DNA from: Methylocystis sp.
GTDB taxonomy: Bacteria > Pseudomonadota > Alphaproteobacteria > Rhizobiales > Beijerinckiaceae
Assembly: GCA_002929055.1 (NCBI GenBank)
Contig: PERY01000012.1
Location: forward strand, 17,649 to 81,648
DNA length: 64,000 bases
Reading direction: 5' to 3'
Positions 1-8,881 of the stretch are shown piece after piece (positions within the stretch are counted from its first letter, which is position 1; each line of letters starts with the position of its first letter). Below the pieces are notes generated by a model, which worked only from the letters and a program-made list of their open reading frames with translations, did no database searches and was not told where the DNA came from. Made by a program: the position numbers and the translations under genes.

Positions 1-261
1 GTCAGACTCGCGCAGTGTGGGGTCACCAAGAGATGGCGCAGCGGCGAACGTTCCTCCCAACGTTTGACCGTGTCCGGCGAAAGCCGGATCGGCGCGGCAT
101 CTCGCTTGGGCGTAATCCTCGTATTCGGCGTTTCGACCGCGCGGCGACCGCGCCCGCGGGCCGCGCCTCTTTCGAGTTTCGAATAGCGGACTTCTGCGTC
201 GCTTGGCCGGCGAACGGCTGCGCGCGAGCCCCTGCGCTCGCATCAAGGAGATTGAAACGAG
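1..261. other. Leader region upstream of nrdJ, nothing identified
   Basis: No gene is supportable here; the reading frames crossing it are shadows. I looked for a cobalamin riboswitch, which would be logical ahead of a B12-dependent reductase, and for a NrdR-box pair, and recognised neither. The only clear signal is AAGGAG at about 245-250, some 11 nt before the nrdJ start. The left edge is cut by the window, so a promoter further upstream cannot be excluded. Confidence 0.5.
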
Positions 262-3200
262 ATGAAAATCGAGCGGCGCTACACCACCGCGGGCGAGTCT
301 CCTTATGCGTCTATCGCGTTCCGCACGACCAAGAGCGAGATCCGCAATCCCGACGGATCCGTGGTGTTCTCCCTCGACGGAATCGAGGTGCCGGCCCAGT
401 GGAGCCAGGTCGCCTCCGACGTTCTGGCGCAGAAATATTTCCGCAAGGCCGGCGTGCCCGCGCGCCTGAAGAAGGTCGAGGAAAACTCGATTCCGTCCTT
501 CCTGTGGCGTTCGGTCGCGGACGCTGAGGCGCTAGCGGAACTGCCCAGGGACCAGCGCTACACGTCCGAGATAACCGCCCGCCAGGTCTTCGACCGCCTC
601 GCCGGCGCCTGGACCTATTGGGGCTGGAAGGGCGGCTATTTCGACAGCGAGGAAGACGCCCAGGCCTTCTGCGACGAGCTGCGCTACATGCTCGCCATGC
701 AGATGGCGGCGCCCAATTCGCCGCAATGGTTCAACACCGGCCTGCACTGGGCCTATGGCATCGACGGCCCGAGCCAGGGGCATTTTTATGTCGACTACGC
801 CAACGGCAAGATGGTGAAGTCGAAGTCCTCCTATGAGCATCCGCAGCCGCACGCCTGCTTCATCCAGTCAATCGAGGACGATCTCGTCAACGACGGCGGC
901 ATCATGGATCTGTGGGTGCGTGAGGCGCGCCTGTTCAAATACGGCTCCGGCACCGGCACCAACTTCTCGAAGCTGCGCGGCGAGAAGGAGAAGCTCTCGG
1001 GCGGCGGCTCGTCCTCGGGCCTCATGTCCTTCCTCAAGATCGGCGACCGTGCGGCGGGCGCGATCAAGTCGGGCGGCACCACGCGCCGCGCGGCGAAGAT
1101 GGTCGTCGTCGACATCGACCATCCCGACATCGAGCAGTTCATCGACTGGAAGGTGAAGGAGGAGGAGAAGGTCGCCTCGCTCGTCACCGGCTCCAGGATC
1201 GTCAAGAAGCACCTCAAGGCCATCATGCGCGCCTGCGTGAATTGCGAGGGCTCTGGCGACGACTGCTTCAATCCGGAGATGAACCCGGCGCTCAAGCGCG
1301 AGATCAAGCTCGCGCGCAAGGAAGAGGTTTCCGACAATCTCATCAAGCGCGTCGTCCAGTTCGCGCGTCAGGGCTACAAGGACATACAGTTCGACACCTA
1401 TGACACCGACTGGGACAGCGAGGCTTACCTCACCGTCTCCGGCCAGAACTCCAACAACACCGTGCGCGTGACCGACGGATTTCTGCAGGCGGTGGAGAAG
1501 GATGAGGACTGGAGCCTCATCAAGCGTCTCGACGGCAAGGTCGCCAAGACCGTGAAGGCCCGCGAGCTGTGGGACAAGATCGGCTATGCCGCATGGGCCT
1601 CGGCCGATCCCGGCATCCAGTTCCACACCACGATCAACGACTGGCACACCTGCCCCAAGGGCGGCGAAATCCGCGCGTCGAATCCGTGCTCGGAGTATAT
1701 GTTCCTCGACGACACGGCCTGTAACCTCGCCTCGCTGAACCTGCTGCAGTTCCGAGACAACGAGACAAAGCGCATCGACGTCGCCTCTTATGAGCACGCC
1801 GTGCGGCTGTGGACGGTCGTCCTCGAAATCTCCGTGCTGATGGCGCAGTTTCCGTCGAAGGAAATCGCGCAGCTCTCCTACGAATATCGCACGCTGGGCC
1901 TTGGCTACGCCAATGTCGGCGGCCTCTTGATGTCGTCGGGCGTCGCCTATGACAGCGAGGCGGGCCGCGCGATCACCGGCGCGCTTTCGGCCATCATGAC
2001 GGGCGTGTGCTACGCGACCTCCGCCGAAATGGCGAAGGAGCGCGGGCCCTTCGCGCGCTTCATGGAGAACCGCGAAGCCATGCTGCGCGTCATCCGCAAC
2101 CATCGCCGCGCCGCGCATGGCGAAAACGCGGGCTATGAAGGCCTCGCCGTCGCGCCCGTGCCGCTCGACATCGCCGCCTGCCCCGATCCGGTGCTTGCGC
2201 AGCACGCCGCGCTGGCGTGGGATCGCGCGCTGGAACAGGGCGAACTCCACGGCTACCGCAATGCGCAGGTCACCGTCGTCGCCCCCACGGGCACGATCGG
2301 CCTCGTGATGGATTGCGACACCACCGGCATCGAACCCGACTTCGCGCTGGTGAAGTTCAAGAAGCTCGCGGGCGGCGGCTATCTCAAGATCGTCAACCGC
2401 GCCGTGCCGGAAGGCCTGCGCGCGCTCGGCTATCGCGAGAGCGAGATCGCCGAGATCGAGGCCTACGCCGTCGGCCACGCCTCGCTCGCCAATGCGCCCG
2501 TGATCAACACCGCGAGCCTGCGCAGCAAGGGCTTCACCGACGAGAAGATCGCGGCGGTGGACGCGGCGCTGCCCTCCGCCTTCGACATCAAATTCGTCTT
2601 CAACAAATGGACGCTCGGCCCCGACTTCCTGACCGGAACGCTAAAATTCACGCCGGAGCAGATGGAGGACAAGAACTTCGACCTGCTCCTGCATCTTGGC
2701 TTCTCGCGTCAGGAGATCGAGGCGGCGAACGTCCATGTCTGCGGCGCGATGACGCTGGAGGGCGCGCCCTTCCTCAAGCGCGAGCATTACGCCGTGTTCG
2801 ATTGCGCCAATCCCTGCGGGCGCACCGGCAAGCGCTATCTCTCGGTCGACTCGCACATTCGCATGATGGCGGCGGCGCAGCCCTTCATCTCGGGCGCAAT
2901 ATCCAAGACCATCAACATGCCGAATGAGGCGACGGTCGAGGATTGCGGGCAGGCCTATCTCCTGTCCTGGACGCTGGGCCTCAAGGCCAATGCGCTCTAT
3001 CGCGACGGCTCCAAACTCTCGCAGCCGCTTTCGTCGCAGCTCATCCAGGGCGACGACGAGGAGGACGACAAGATCGACGAACTCGTCGCCGCGAACATGC
3101 CGGCGCGCGCCGCGCAAATCTCCGAACGCATCGTCGAGCGCATCGTGCATCAGGTGGTGCGCGAGCGCGAGAAGCTGCCGAACCGCCGCAAGAGCTACAT

Positions 3201-3891
3201 CCAGAAGGCCGCCGTCGGCGGGCACAAGGTCTATCTGCACACGGGCGAATATGAGGACGGGCGCTTAGGGGAAATCTTCATCGACATGCACAAGGAAGGC
3301 GCGTCCTTCCGCAGCCTGATGAATAATTTCGCCATCGCGATTTCGCTCGGCCTGCAATATGGCGTGCCGCTGGAGGAATATGTCGACGCCTTCACCTTCA
3401 CGCGCTTTGAACCCGCGGGTCCGGTGCAGGGCAATGACGCGATCAAGAACGCGACGTCGATCCTCGACTATGTGTTCCGCGAACTCGCCATCTCCTATCT
3501 CGGCCGCAACGATCTCGCTCATGTCTCGCCCGAGGACATCGGCCATGACGCGCTCGGCAAGGGCGAGAATGAAGGCAAGGCGCCGGTGACCAACACCGTC
3601 GTCTCTCGCGGCCTGCTGCGCTCCAAGACAGACAAGCTGATGGTGGTGAACGGCGGTGGCGCGGTCGCGCTGCGCGAAACGCCGGAGGTCGTCGAAGAGA
3701 CCGACGCGCTCTCGACGCTCGGCTGGACCGAACCGACCAAGCCCGTGCAGGGCGTCGCCGAAAAACGCGCCGAAGCGCGGATGAAGGGCTATGTCGGCGA
3801 GGCGTGTCCGGAGTGCGCGAATTTCACGCTCGTGCGGAATGGGACGTGTTTGAAGTGCGAGACGTGTGGCAGCACGACCGGGTGTAGCTGA
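262..3891 (+). CDS. nrdJ: Vitamin B12-dependent (class II) ribonucleotide reductase
   Basis: This 1209-residue protein reduces ribonucleotides to deoxyribonucleotides using adenosylcobalamin, so it needs neither oxygen nor a separate radical-generating subunit. It acts in the cytosol. The length is usual for the long alphaproteobacterial NrdJ. Visible family features are the substrate-site stretch [15 protein letters not shown], the catalytic-core stretch [21 protein letters not shown] near residues 475-495, the later [12 protein letters not shown] segment, and a Cys-rich zinc-ribbon-like tail ([21 protein letters not shown]) that typically carries the redox-relay cysteines. The ATG at 262 follows AAGGAG. 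It stands alone, and a palindromic repeat begins 19 bases after its stop. Its presence implies cobalamin synthesis or uptake elsewhere in the genome. Confidence 0.97.
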   Translation: MKIERRYTTAGESPYASIAFRTTKSEIRNPDGSVVFSLDGIEVPAQWSQVASDVLAQKYFRKAGVPARLKKVEENSIPSFLWRSVADAEALAELPRDQRYTSEITARQVFDRLAGAWTYWGWKGGYFDSEEDAQAFCDELRYMLAMQMAAPNSPQWFNTGLHWAYGIDGPSQGHFYVDYANGKMVKSKSSYEHPQPHACFIQSIEDDLVNDGGIMDLWVREARLFKYGSGTGTNFSKLRGEKEKLSGGGSSSGLMSFLKIGDRAAGAIKSGGTTRRAAKMVVVDIDHPDIEQFIDWKVKEEEKVASLVTGSRIVKKHLKAIMRACVNCEGSGDDCFNPEMNPALKREIKLARKEEVSDNLIKRVVQFARQGYKDIQFDTYDTDWDSEAYLTVSGQNSNNTVRVTDGFLQAVEKDEDWSLIKRLDGKVAKTVKARELWDKIGYAAWASADPGIQFHTTINDWHTCPKGGEIRASNPCSEYMFLDDTACNLASLNLLQFRDNETKRIDVASYEHAVRLWTVVLEISVLMAQFPSKEIAQLSYEYRTLGLGYANVGGLLMSSGVAYDSEAGRAITGALSAIMTGVCYATSAEMAKERGPFARFMENREAMLRVIRNHRRAAHGENAGYEGLAVAPVPLDIAACPDPVLAQHAALAWDRALEQGELHGYRNAQVTVVAPTGTIGLVMDCDTTGIEPDFALVKFKKLAGGGYLKIVNRAVPEGLRALGYRESEIAEIEAYAVGHASLANAPVINTASLRSKGFTDEKIAAVDAALPSAFDIKFVFNKWTLGPDFLTGTLKFTPEQMEDKNFDLLLHLGFSRQEIEAANVHVCGAMTLEGAPFLKREHYAVFDCANPCGRTGKRYLSVDSHIRMMAAAQPFISGAISKTINMPNEATVEDCGQAYLLSWTLGLKANALYRDGSKLSQPLSSQLIQGDDEEDDKIDELVAANMPARAAQISERIVERIVHQVVREREKLPNRRKSYIQKAAVGGHKVYLHTGEYEDGRLGEIFIDMHKEGASFRSLMNNFAIAISLGLQYGVPLEEYVDAFTFTRFEPAGPVQGNDAIKNATSILDYVFRELAISYLGRNDLAHVSPEDIGHDALGKGENEGKAPVTNTVVSRGLLRSKTDKLMVVNGGGAVALRETPEVVEETDALSTLGWTEPTKPVQGVAEKRAEARMKGYVGEACPECANFTLVRNGTCLKCETCGSTTGCS

Positions 3892-3909
3892 GCCCGATAC
3901 CCCTCAAGC

Positions 3910-4016
3910 GTCATGGCCGGGCTTGTCCCGGCCATCCACGCCGGGAGGTTGCGCAAACGCTGCACGGCAGTCGTAGCGGCGTCGCGTCGATACCCGGCAC
4001 AAGGCCGGGCATGACG
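3910..4016 (+). repeat. Composite palindromic repeat, copy 1
   Basis: This 107-bp element has two GC-rich hairpin arms. Arm A at 3910-3940 pairs CATGGCCGGG with CCCGGCCATC across CTTGT. Arm B at about 3985-4016 pairs ACCCGGC with GCCGGGCAT across ACAAG. The same arms recur in the same order at 4370-4459 and inverted at 25575-25682; only the spacer between arms varies. Intergenic palindromes of this type are widespread in Hyphomicrobiales genomes. Lying straight after nrdJ, it could also act as a transcription-attenuating hairpin. Confidence 0.85.
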
Positions 4017-4042
4017 TGAGAGGAGTCCGCGGCTCACGCCAG

Positions 4043-4333
4043 TCAGTTCGCCAGATCATCATACAGATCACGCCATTGCGGGTTCATATCCAGAATGAGC
4101 CGCACCTTCCATGCGCGCGTCCAATGCTTCATTGTCTTTTCGCGCTGAATGGCCATGCGAATGTCATCGATCGGCTCATACCAAACGAGGCGCTTGAGCC
4201 CGTAATTCTTCGTGAAGCCGTCGATCATGCCCTCGCGATGCTCCCAGGCTCGTCGCGCAAGGTCGCTCGTGACGCCGAGATAGAGCGTCCCGTTTGGCCG
4301 ATTTGTCATGATGTAAACCCAGCCGCCGCGCAT
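4043..4333 (-). CDS. GIY-YIG family endonuclease, small single-domain type
   Basis: A 96-residue single-domain GIY-YIG protein of the YhbQ/UPF0213-like type. The GIY motif appears as WVYIMTN, the YIG motif as LYLGVT, followed by the conserved Arg region (SDLARRAWEHR) and the GFTKNYGLKRLVWYE segment that carries the usual Tyr and Glu region. Start at 4333 was chosen because family members begin just before the VYIM motif. The open frame continues upstream, but those residues are a translation of the adjacent palindromic repeat and its flank, not protein. The gene lies between two direct copies of the composite repeat (3910-4016 and 4370-4459). DNA cleavage is the family expectation; the cellular role of these small members is not settled. 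Confidence 0.85.
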   Translation of the reverse strand: MRGGWVYIMTNRPNGTLYLGVTSDLARRAWEHREGMIDGFTKNYGLKRLVWYEPIDDIRMAIQREKTMKHWTRAWKVRLILDMNPQWRDLYDDLAN

Positions 4334-4369
4334 GCCGGAATGCGGCAGCTTGGCGCCGGCTTCGCAACC

Positions 4370-4459
4370 GTCATGGCCGGGCTTGTCCCGGCCATCCACG
4401 CCGGGAGGTTGCGGACAAGTTGCTAGGCGTGGATGCCCGGCACAAGGCCGGGCATGACG
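4370..4459 (+). repeat. Composite palindromic repeat, copy 2
   Basis: A 90-bp copy of the two-armed element in the same orientation as copy 1. The first 44 bases match copy 1 at 3910-3953 base for base, the spacer is shorter, and arm B (about 4428-4459) is a cleaner palindrome than in copy 1. With copy 1 it brackets the GIY-YIG gene. Confidence 0.85.
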
Positions 4460-4484
4460 TGGGAGGGGCTGCGGATCAACACCC

Positions 4485-5542
4485 TCACGCCACCTCCCGT
4501 ACCCGCTCCACACGCCCCAACGCCGCTTCCGCCTCTTCCCCACTCATCGTCGAAAACATCTGCTGCAGCTCCGCCCCCGTGCGCGGCGCATACCCCACAA
4601 TCCCCTCTCGCCCGTAAAAGGCGCGGAACATCGCGCGCGCGCTCTCCAGCGAGAGCGGCCCCACCTCCACCACTTCGTCAATCCGCCCCGGACGCACAAT
4701 CGCCGGATCGAGCCTGTCGAGATGGTTTGTCGTCACGATGAATTTCAGCCCGTCCGGCGTCTGCATCCCGTCCATGGAATTCAAAATCTCATGCAGCGGC
4801 GACGCGCGCAGCGCGCTTTCCTCCATCGCGCTCGCCTTCTTGCCCTCGCGCGAGAGTCCGCCGGCGATCGTGTCGATGTCCTCGATCACGAAGAGGTCGT
4901 TCTTCGTTCCCGACTTGAACGCCGCGCCGAGGCCGTGCAGCGATTTAATGTATTTGATGTCGAAGCCGAAGTCGGAGGCGAGCGCGTGGATGAGACTCGT
5001 CTTGCCCGTGCCGGGCGGGCCATGCAGCACGATGCCGAGCTTCCACGGAATGCCGCGCGAGGAATGCCAGTCCTCCGCGCCCTGAAACCATGTCAGCCGC
5101 GACACGAGCCGGTCCTTGATCGCCTGATCGACGAAGACGGTATGCAGGCCGCGCTTGCGCCGGCGCATCGAGCCTTCGCTTCCGCCGGCGCCATAGAGCG
5201 AAACCGTGATGGAGTTCGCGTGCTCCTCCGGCTGGAGAAGAGCTTTCCGTCATAGACGCCCCAGCCGCCGCCGAAACCTGTCTTCAGCTCGCCATCCTTG
5301 ATTTCGAGCGAACGGCTGAAGAAATTGAGCCGCTTGCCTTCGATGAAGGCGTCGACGTCGTCATATTCATTCGACATGCTCTCGACGAAGACCTTCGTCC
5401 ACGCCGTTTTTTCGACGAACTCGAATATCTTCTCGGGGACCGCGCGAAGGAGATACATCGCCGTGCCAAAGGCGAGCGTGCCGACGCCGCCGACGAGAAG
5501 CTGGTTCGACGTCAGCGCCGCGTAGAGAGTGTCGAAAGTCAT
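4485..5542 (-). pseudogene. BCS1-like AAA ATPase, interrupted by a single-base frameshift
   Basis: Two overlapping frames encode one protein. From the ATG at 5542 (GAAGGGCG before it) runs a membrane segment at residues about 14-33 and a BCS1_N-like region ending near VYDGKLF. The rest lies in another frame: PEEHANSITVSL, then the AAA module with Walker A GPPGTGKTS, Walker B DLFVIEDID and the sensor/arginine-finger stretch TNHLDRLDPAIVRPGRID. The break lies at about 5232-5243. Adding one base there (for example TTCTCC to TTCTTCC) restores an uninterrupted reading LFFQPEEH. The annotated span is 1058 nt, one short of a multiple of three, and would give 352 residues. It may be a true pseudogene or an assembly error; I saw no slippery heptamer. 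BCS1-type ATPases are membrane-anchored chaperone/translocase proteins; the bacterial role is unknown. Confidence 0.8.
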
Positions 5543-5597
5543 GGATCGCCCTTCGTTATGCATGCGGCGACGATGACGTTTCGCCCGGCTTCGCAGC

Positions 5598-5610
5598 CTC
5601 ATCAGATGAG
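5598..5610. promoter_or_regulatory. Short perfect palindrome in a divergent intergenic region
   Basis: CTCATC-A-GATGAG is a perfect 6+1+6 palindrome lying between the divergent AAA ATPase gene (start 5542, minus) and the gene starting at 5754 (plus). Position and symmetry fit an operator, but there is one copy and no recognised binding protein, so this is tentative. Confidence 0.25.
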
Positions 5611-5753
5611 AACGGCGTCCGCTCTACGCAAGGCGCAATTCAATTTCCTTCGCGCCTCACCTTGCCGCGCCCGCCCTTCCGCTCCTTTTAACAAAGCGGG
5701 AGCGCGGACAGGCGCGGGCCTTCTCGCCGCGCCGCGCTCGCGGAGTAACGGCC

Positions 5754-6365
5754 ATGGAACCGGAAAAATCGCTTCCCCAGGAACAGCCTGCCCACGAAGC
5801 GCCTGCCCCAGAACAGCGCGGGCAGATGCGCGAGGTTGTCGGCGTCTTCGACAATCTTGAAACGCTGCAGTCGGCGATCGACGATCTCCTCGTCGACGGC
5901 TTCGATCAGTCGGAGATCAGCCTGCTCGCCGACGAGATCACAGTGCGCGAGAAATTCGGCGAGTCGCACATCCCCGCAAAGGAGCTGGAGGACAATCCGG
6001 CCACGCCACGCCGTGAATATGTCGCGCCGGAATCGCGCAACGAGGCGAAGGCCGCTCTGATCGGCGGGCTGTTCTACATCGGCGCGGCCGGCGGCGCCTT
6101 CGCGACGCTCGCATCCGGCGGCGCCTTTGCGGCGGCCCTCGCGACGGCGGCGATGGCGGGCGTCGGCGGCGGAGTGCTCGGCGGAACGCTCGCGGCGCTG
6201 CTTGGCATGCGGGAGGCGACCTGGACGCAGGAGCAGATGAGTCACGGCGGCATATTGCTCTGGGTGCGCGCCTGGGACGCTGAACGCGAGCGCAAGGCGA
6301 TCGACCTCATGACCAAGAACCGCGGGCGCAACGTGCACGCCCATACGCTCGCGGCGGTCACATGA
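5754..6365 (+). CDS. Glycine-zipper membrane protein with stress-protein-17M-like N-terminal domain
   Basis: A 203-residue protein of unknown function. Residues 1-25 are Pro/Glu-rich. Residues about 28-60 (VVGVFDNLETLQSAIDDLLVDGFDQSEISLLA) resemble the small alpha/beta module of the general stress protein 17M/YflT type. Residues about 103-150 form a hydrophobic Gly/Ala-rich stretch with glycine-zipper spacing, probably two packed membrane helices. A short soluble tail contains WVRAWDAERERKAIDLM. The architecture suggests an inner-membrane protein linked to envelope or general stress. The start ATG at 5754 follows the weak GAGTAACGG. The gene converges on the 6403-7152 gene across a bidirectional terminator. 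Confidence 0.7.
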   Translation: MEPEKSLPQEQPAHEAPAPEQRGQMREVVGVFDNLETLQSAIDDLLVDGFDQSEISLLADEITVREKFGESHIPAKELEDNPATPRREYVAPESRNEAKAALIGGLFYIGAAGGAFATLASGGAFAAALATAAMAGVGGGVLGGTLAALLGMREATWTQEQMSHGGILLWVRAWDAERERKAIDLMTKNRGRNVHAHTLAAVT

Positions 6366-6370
6366 AAAAA

Positions 6371-6395
6371 GCCCTCCCCCGACAGGAGGGAGGGC
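6371..6395. terminator. Bidirectional intrinsic terminator
   Basis: GCCCTCCC and GGGAGGGC pair with a 9-nt loop. An A-run (6365-6370) lies on one side and TTT on the other, so the hairpin works for both converging genes (5754-6365 plus and 6403-7152 minus). Confidence 0.75.
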
Positions 6396-6402
6396 CTTTC
6401 GC

Positions 6403-7152
6403 TCACCAGCCCCAGCCGACGCCGAGGCCAGGACCCCAGCCGCCATAGCCGACGCTGAGCCCGAGCCCCGGGGCGCCCCAGCCACCATAGCCCCAGGCGC
6501 CGCACACATTCACCCATGCGCGCCGCAAACCCCATGCAGTGCGCACGAGGCGGGGGCGATAACAACTGTCATAACCCGCATTGTAGTAGGGCCAGCCATA
6601 GGCGCCCCAGCCGGCGCCGAGCAGACCTGCGCCATAGAGCTGCCAGGCGCCGCCCCAATAGCGCCGATAGCCCCACGGCCTGTGCCAGCCCCACGGGCGC
6701 CCACCCCAGCCAGCGCCAGCCCAGCGTGCGCCGCCCCAGGGGCGTGCGCCCCACCCCCCGCCAATGACGGGGCGTCCCCAACCGGCGCCTGCGAGGCCGT
6801 GACCGCCCCATCCCAAGCCGCGCCCACCCCAGCCAAGGCCGCCGCCGCCAAAACCCGGCCGGAAGCCGCCGGTCATCACGCCGCCACGGAATCCTCCGAA
6901 GCCGCCGCCGGGGGCGACGCCGACACGGAAACCGCCGCCGCCGAAGCCGCCGCCGTGGAAACCGCCGCCCCCAAAATTCGCGCCGCGGAAGCCGCCGCCG
7001 CCCAGCCCGCCAAAGCCGCCGCCGCGAAAGCCGCCGCCCCCGCCGAAGCCTGCGCCCCGGCCCCACTGCGCTTCGGCGACGCCGGTCTGCACGACCAGCG
7101 CCGCAACGAGCGCCCCAATCGCCAGTCCGGCCTTGATTTTATGTATTGACAT
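6403..7152 (-). CDS. Exported glycine/tryptophan-rich low-complexity protein
   Basis: A 249-residue protein. Start at 7152 is supported by GGGAGGAGG just upstream and by a clear signal peptide (SIHKIKAGLAIGALVAALVVQ, cleavage after AEA). The mature part is a run of GGGFRGG, GFGGGGFHGGG and WGGRPWG-type repeats, becoming Trp/Tyr-rich with GYDSCYRPRLVRTAWGLRRAWVNVCGAWGY near the end, which holds the only two cysteines. Such proteins are common in methylotrophic Hyphomicrobiales and are often annotated only as hypothetical. A structural cell-surface role is plausible but unproven. A Gly/aromatic composition also occurs in sulfur-globule proteins, but I see no sequence reason to prefer that. Confidence 0.8.
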   Translation of the reverse strand: MSIHKIKAGLAIGALVAALVVQTGVAEAQWGRGAGFGGGGGFRGGGFGGLGGGGFRGANFGGGGFHGGGFGGGGFRVGVAPGGGFGGFRGGVMTGGFRPGFGGGGLGWGGRGLGWGGHGLAGAGWGRPVIGGGWGARPWGGARWAGAGWGGRPWGWHRPWGYRRYWGGAWQLYGAGLLGAGWGAYGWPYYNAGYDSCYRPRLVRTAWGLRRAWVNVCGAWGYGGWGAPGLGLSVGYGGWGPGLGVGWGW

Positions 7153-7591
7153 TTTGGCCTCCTCCCAGGGCGATGCCTGCAGGGAGCGCAGGCGCGCGGA
7201 TAGCGCTGCCCATAGTGAGAACCCGCTAGATGCCGCCCGCGACTCGCAATTCAAGGCGCATGCCGCTGCAATGGCGGCCCGCGCCAGCCGGCGGATGCAA
7301 AAGAGCGCAGCCGGGAACTATTCTAGAGACTGTCACTCATCTGCAACAGTTGAAAGCGGCGTCACGGTCGGTCCCCAACAGCATACAAGCACAAATATTC
7401 CTTTAGTTTGGCGAACCTATCGCAAGGCGGGACGGCATCTTGCCCACGAAACGATGACGCCTTGCGGAAAATGCCGTAAATACTCGCCTTTATTTAGCCC
7501 ATGCCGCACCTTAACCAGTGCACCACACTGGCGCTCGAGCCTGCACGCGCCTTCGCAGCGCGAGCAGGACGCGCCCTATGGGAGAGATATT
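7153..7591. other. Divergent intergenic region of about 440 bp
   Basis: This lies between the Gly/Trp-rich gene (minus) and the RlpA-like gene (plus) and must hold both promoters. It contains a small hairpin (GCCTGC/GCAGGC at about 7174-7192) and an unusually AT-rich patch at about 7380-7415. I found no convincing -35/-10 pair, RNA gene or additional ORF. Open frames entering it are extensions or shadows of the flanking genes. Confidence 0.5.
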
Positions 7592-7942
7592 TTGAAGAAA
7601 CTGACGATCGCCGCCGCAGTCCTTTTCGCGACCACTTTCGGCGCGCAGGCCGCCTGGGTCGGCAAGGCCTCGTACTACACGCTCGGCGGGCGCACCGCGA
7701 GCGGCAGCCATGTCGGCTCGCTCACAGCCGCCCATCGCACCCTGCCCTTCGGCTCCAGGGTGCGCGTCACCAATCTGAAGAACAATCGCTCGGTCGTCGT
7801 CACGATCAACGACCGCGGCCCCTTCACCGGCGGCCGGATCATCGACGTCTCCGGCCACGCTGCGGACGCGCTGGGCATGCGCTCGGCCGGCGTCGCGACC
7901 GTGAAGGTGGAAAGACTGTCGGAAGTCGCCGAAGCTCAGTAA
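7592..7942 (+). CDS. rlpA: RlpA-type septal ring lytic transglycosylase / double-psi beta-barrel protein
   Basis: A 116-residue exported protein that is essentially one DPBB domain. Start is TTG at 7592, chosen because GGGAGAGAT precedes it and it opens directly into a signal peptide (LKKLTIAAAVLFATTFGAQAA); the upstream ATG at 7578 is out of frame. The mature domain has the RlpA landmarks ASYY, GGRTASG, LTAAHRTLPFGSRVRVTNL, INDRGPF and GRIIDVS. RlpA proteins cleave or bind denuded glycan strands at the septum. It lacks the SPOR domain and lipobox of longer RlpA, so it is a short periplasmic form. Its last 7 bases overlap the end of the convergent downstream gene. Confidence 0.85.
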   Translation: MKKLTIAAAVLFATTFGAQAAWVGKASYYTLGGRTASGSHVGSLTAAHRTLPFGSRVRVTNLKNNRSVVVTINDRGPFTGGRIIDVSGHAADALGMRSAGVATVKVERLSEVAEAQ

Positions 7943-8784
7943 CGCCACCACAAGGCGCTGATAATGCCGCGCTCGGCGGGCGAATTGACCCCCTCGAGCG
8001 CGGTGACGCCGCCAAGCTGCACGGAAACTGACGGCGTCACGTCATAGACGGCCGAAAGCTGGAATTTCTGGGCGGCGACGAAAGTGGCGACGCCCCCGCG
8101 CGGCGCAAAGGCGGAAAAGCTCTGCGCCATCAGCATCAGGCGGTCGAGCGGGCGCAGCCCCGCGCTCAGGTCCATCCTGATCTCGTCGCCATTCTGGCCG
8201 CGCGTGCGATAGCCGATCTGCGTATCGACGAAGCCCGACATCCCGAAGACATTGACCGCGCGCCCCATGAGCAGGCGCGCGTCGATCTGCGTCGCGTCGC
8301 GCATGTCGAGGAAGCGACGCGCCTCCCGGGTCGCGCCGCGAAGGCTCGTTTCGAATGAGAAGACGTAGTCGCTGTAAGTGAAAAGCCGCACCCGCGCGCC
8401 GACGGAGCCAAGCCCCAGCCCCTCATAGCGCGCGCCGGGCGGCCCGCGCGCCGACAGCGGCAGGCCGGCCTTCGCCTCCTCGATCAGCAGATCGAGATGG
8501 TCGCCCGGATTGGGCGAACCGCGAAAGCTCATGAAACTGGCTTCGCCCACAAAGTTGAGCCAGTCCGTCACGCCATGCTCGACATAGACGCGCGTCTCGA
8601 ATTTCCGGTAGGAGGGCGTCTGGATCAGCCGGCCGTTAGCGTCAAAAGCGTTGCGGGCGTTCGCGAACGTTGTGGTGACAATCGCCTGCCCCTTGCCCTC
8701 GGGCCATAGCCATGCGCCCGCAAACGCCGGAAAAGCGCTAAAGATATGCGAACTTACTAGAAAAACAACGATGAACGCACGCAT
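7936..8784 (-). CDS. Putative outer-membrane beta-barrel protein
   Basis: A 282-residue exported protein. Signal peptide residues 1-23 end at AFA-GAW. The mature part has many alternating amphipathic strands (KFETRVYVEHGVTDWLNFVGEASF, VFSFETSLRG, FVDTQIGYRTRG, AAQKFQLSAVYDVTPSVSVQLGG) and a C-terminal aromatic residue (ISALWWRY), typical of an outer-membrane barrel recognised by the BAM complex. No named family was recognised. It follows the giant GH94-like gene on the same strand after 97 bp. That gap has a TTGACA at about 8853-8858 on the minus strand but no good -10 box, so co-transcription is possible but unproven. Confidence 0.65.
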   Translation of the reverse strand: MRAFIVVFLVSSHIFSAFPAFAGAWLWPEGKGQAIVTTTFANARNAFDANGRLIQTPSYRKFETRVYVEHGVTDWLNFVGEASFMSFRGSPNPGDHLDLLIEEAKAGLPLSARGPPGARYEGLGLGSVGARVRLFTYSDYVFSFETSLRGATREARRFLDMRDATQIDARLLMGRAVNVFGMSGFVDTQIGYRTRGQNGDEIRMDLSAGLRPLDRLMLMAQSFSAFAPRGGVATFVAAQKFQLSAVYDVTPSVSVQLGGVTALEGVNSPAERGIISALWWRY

Positions 8785-8881
8785 GTGGCGACGCCGGAAA
8801 AACGCAAAACAAGTTTGACGTTAGTCCGTCGCCTCAAGCGTGACAATATGAATGTCAACAGCGCGTTTACATATGTTCTGT

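Noticed and set aside
1..261. Cobalamin riboswitch upstream of nrdJ
   Set aside because: I could not recognise the B12-box core or the kissing-loop layout; only a normal Shine-Dalgarno is visible.
3910..4459. CRISPR-like array from repeated palindromes
   Set aside because: Only two copies 460 bp apart flanking a gene, no regular spacers and no cas genes; a dispersed repeat fits better.
4334..4543. 70-residue N-terminal extension of the GIY-YIG protein
   Set aside because: Much of it translates the palindromic repeat, which reads as HARPCAGHPR and GRDKPGHDG; the conserved domain starts at 4333.
5093..5250. Programmed -1 frameshifting in the BCS1-like gene
   Set aside because: No X_XXY_YYZ heptamer in the correct frame and no strong downstream stem was visible; a lost base is the simpler explanation.
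7343..7353. 11-mer GCAACAGTTGA shared with the region at 56692
   Set aside because: Hundreds of shared 11-mers are expected by chance in a 64-kb window, and the genes are unrelated.
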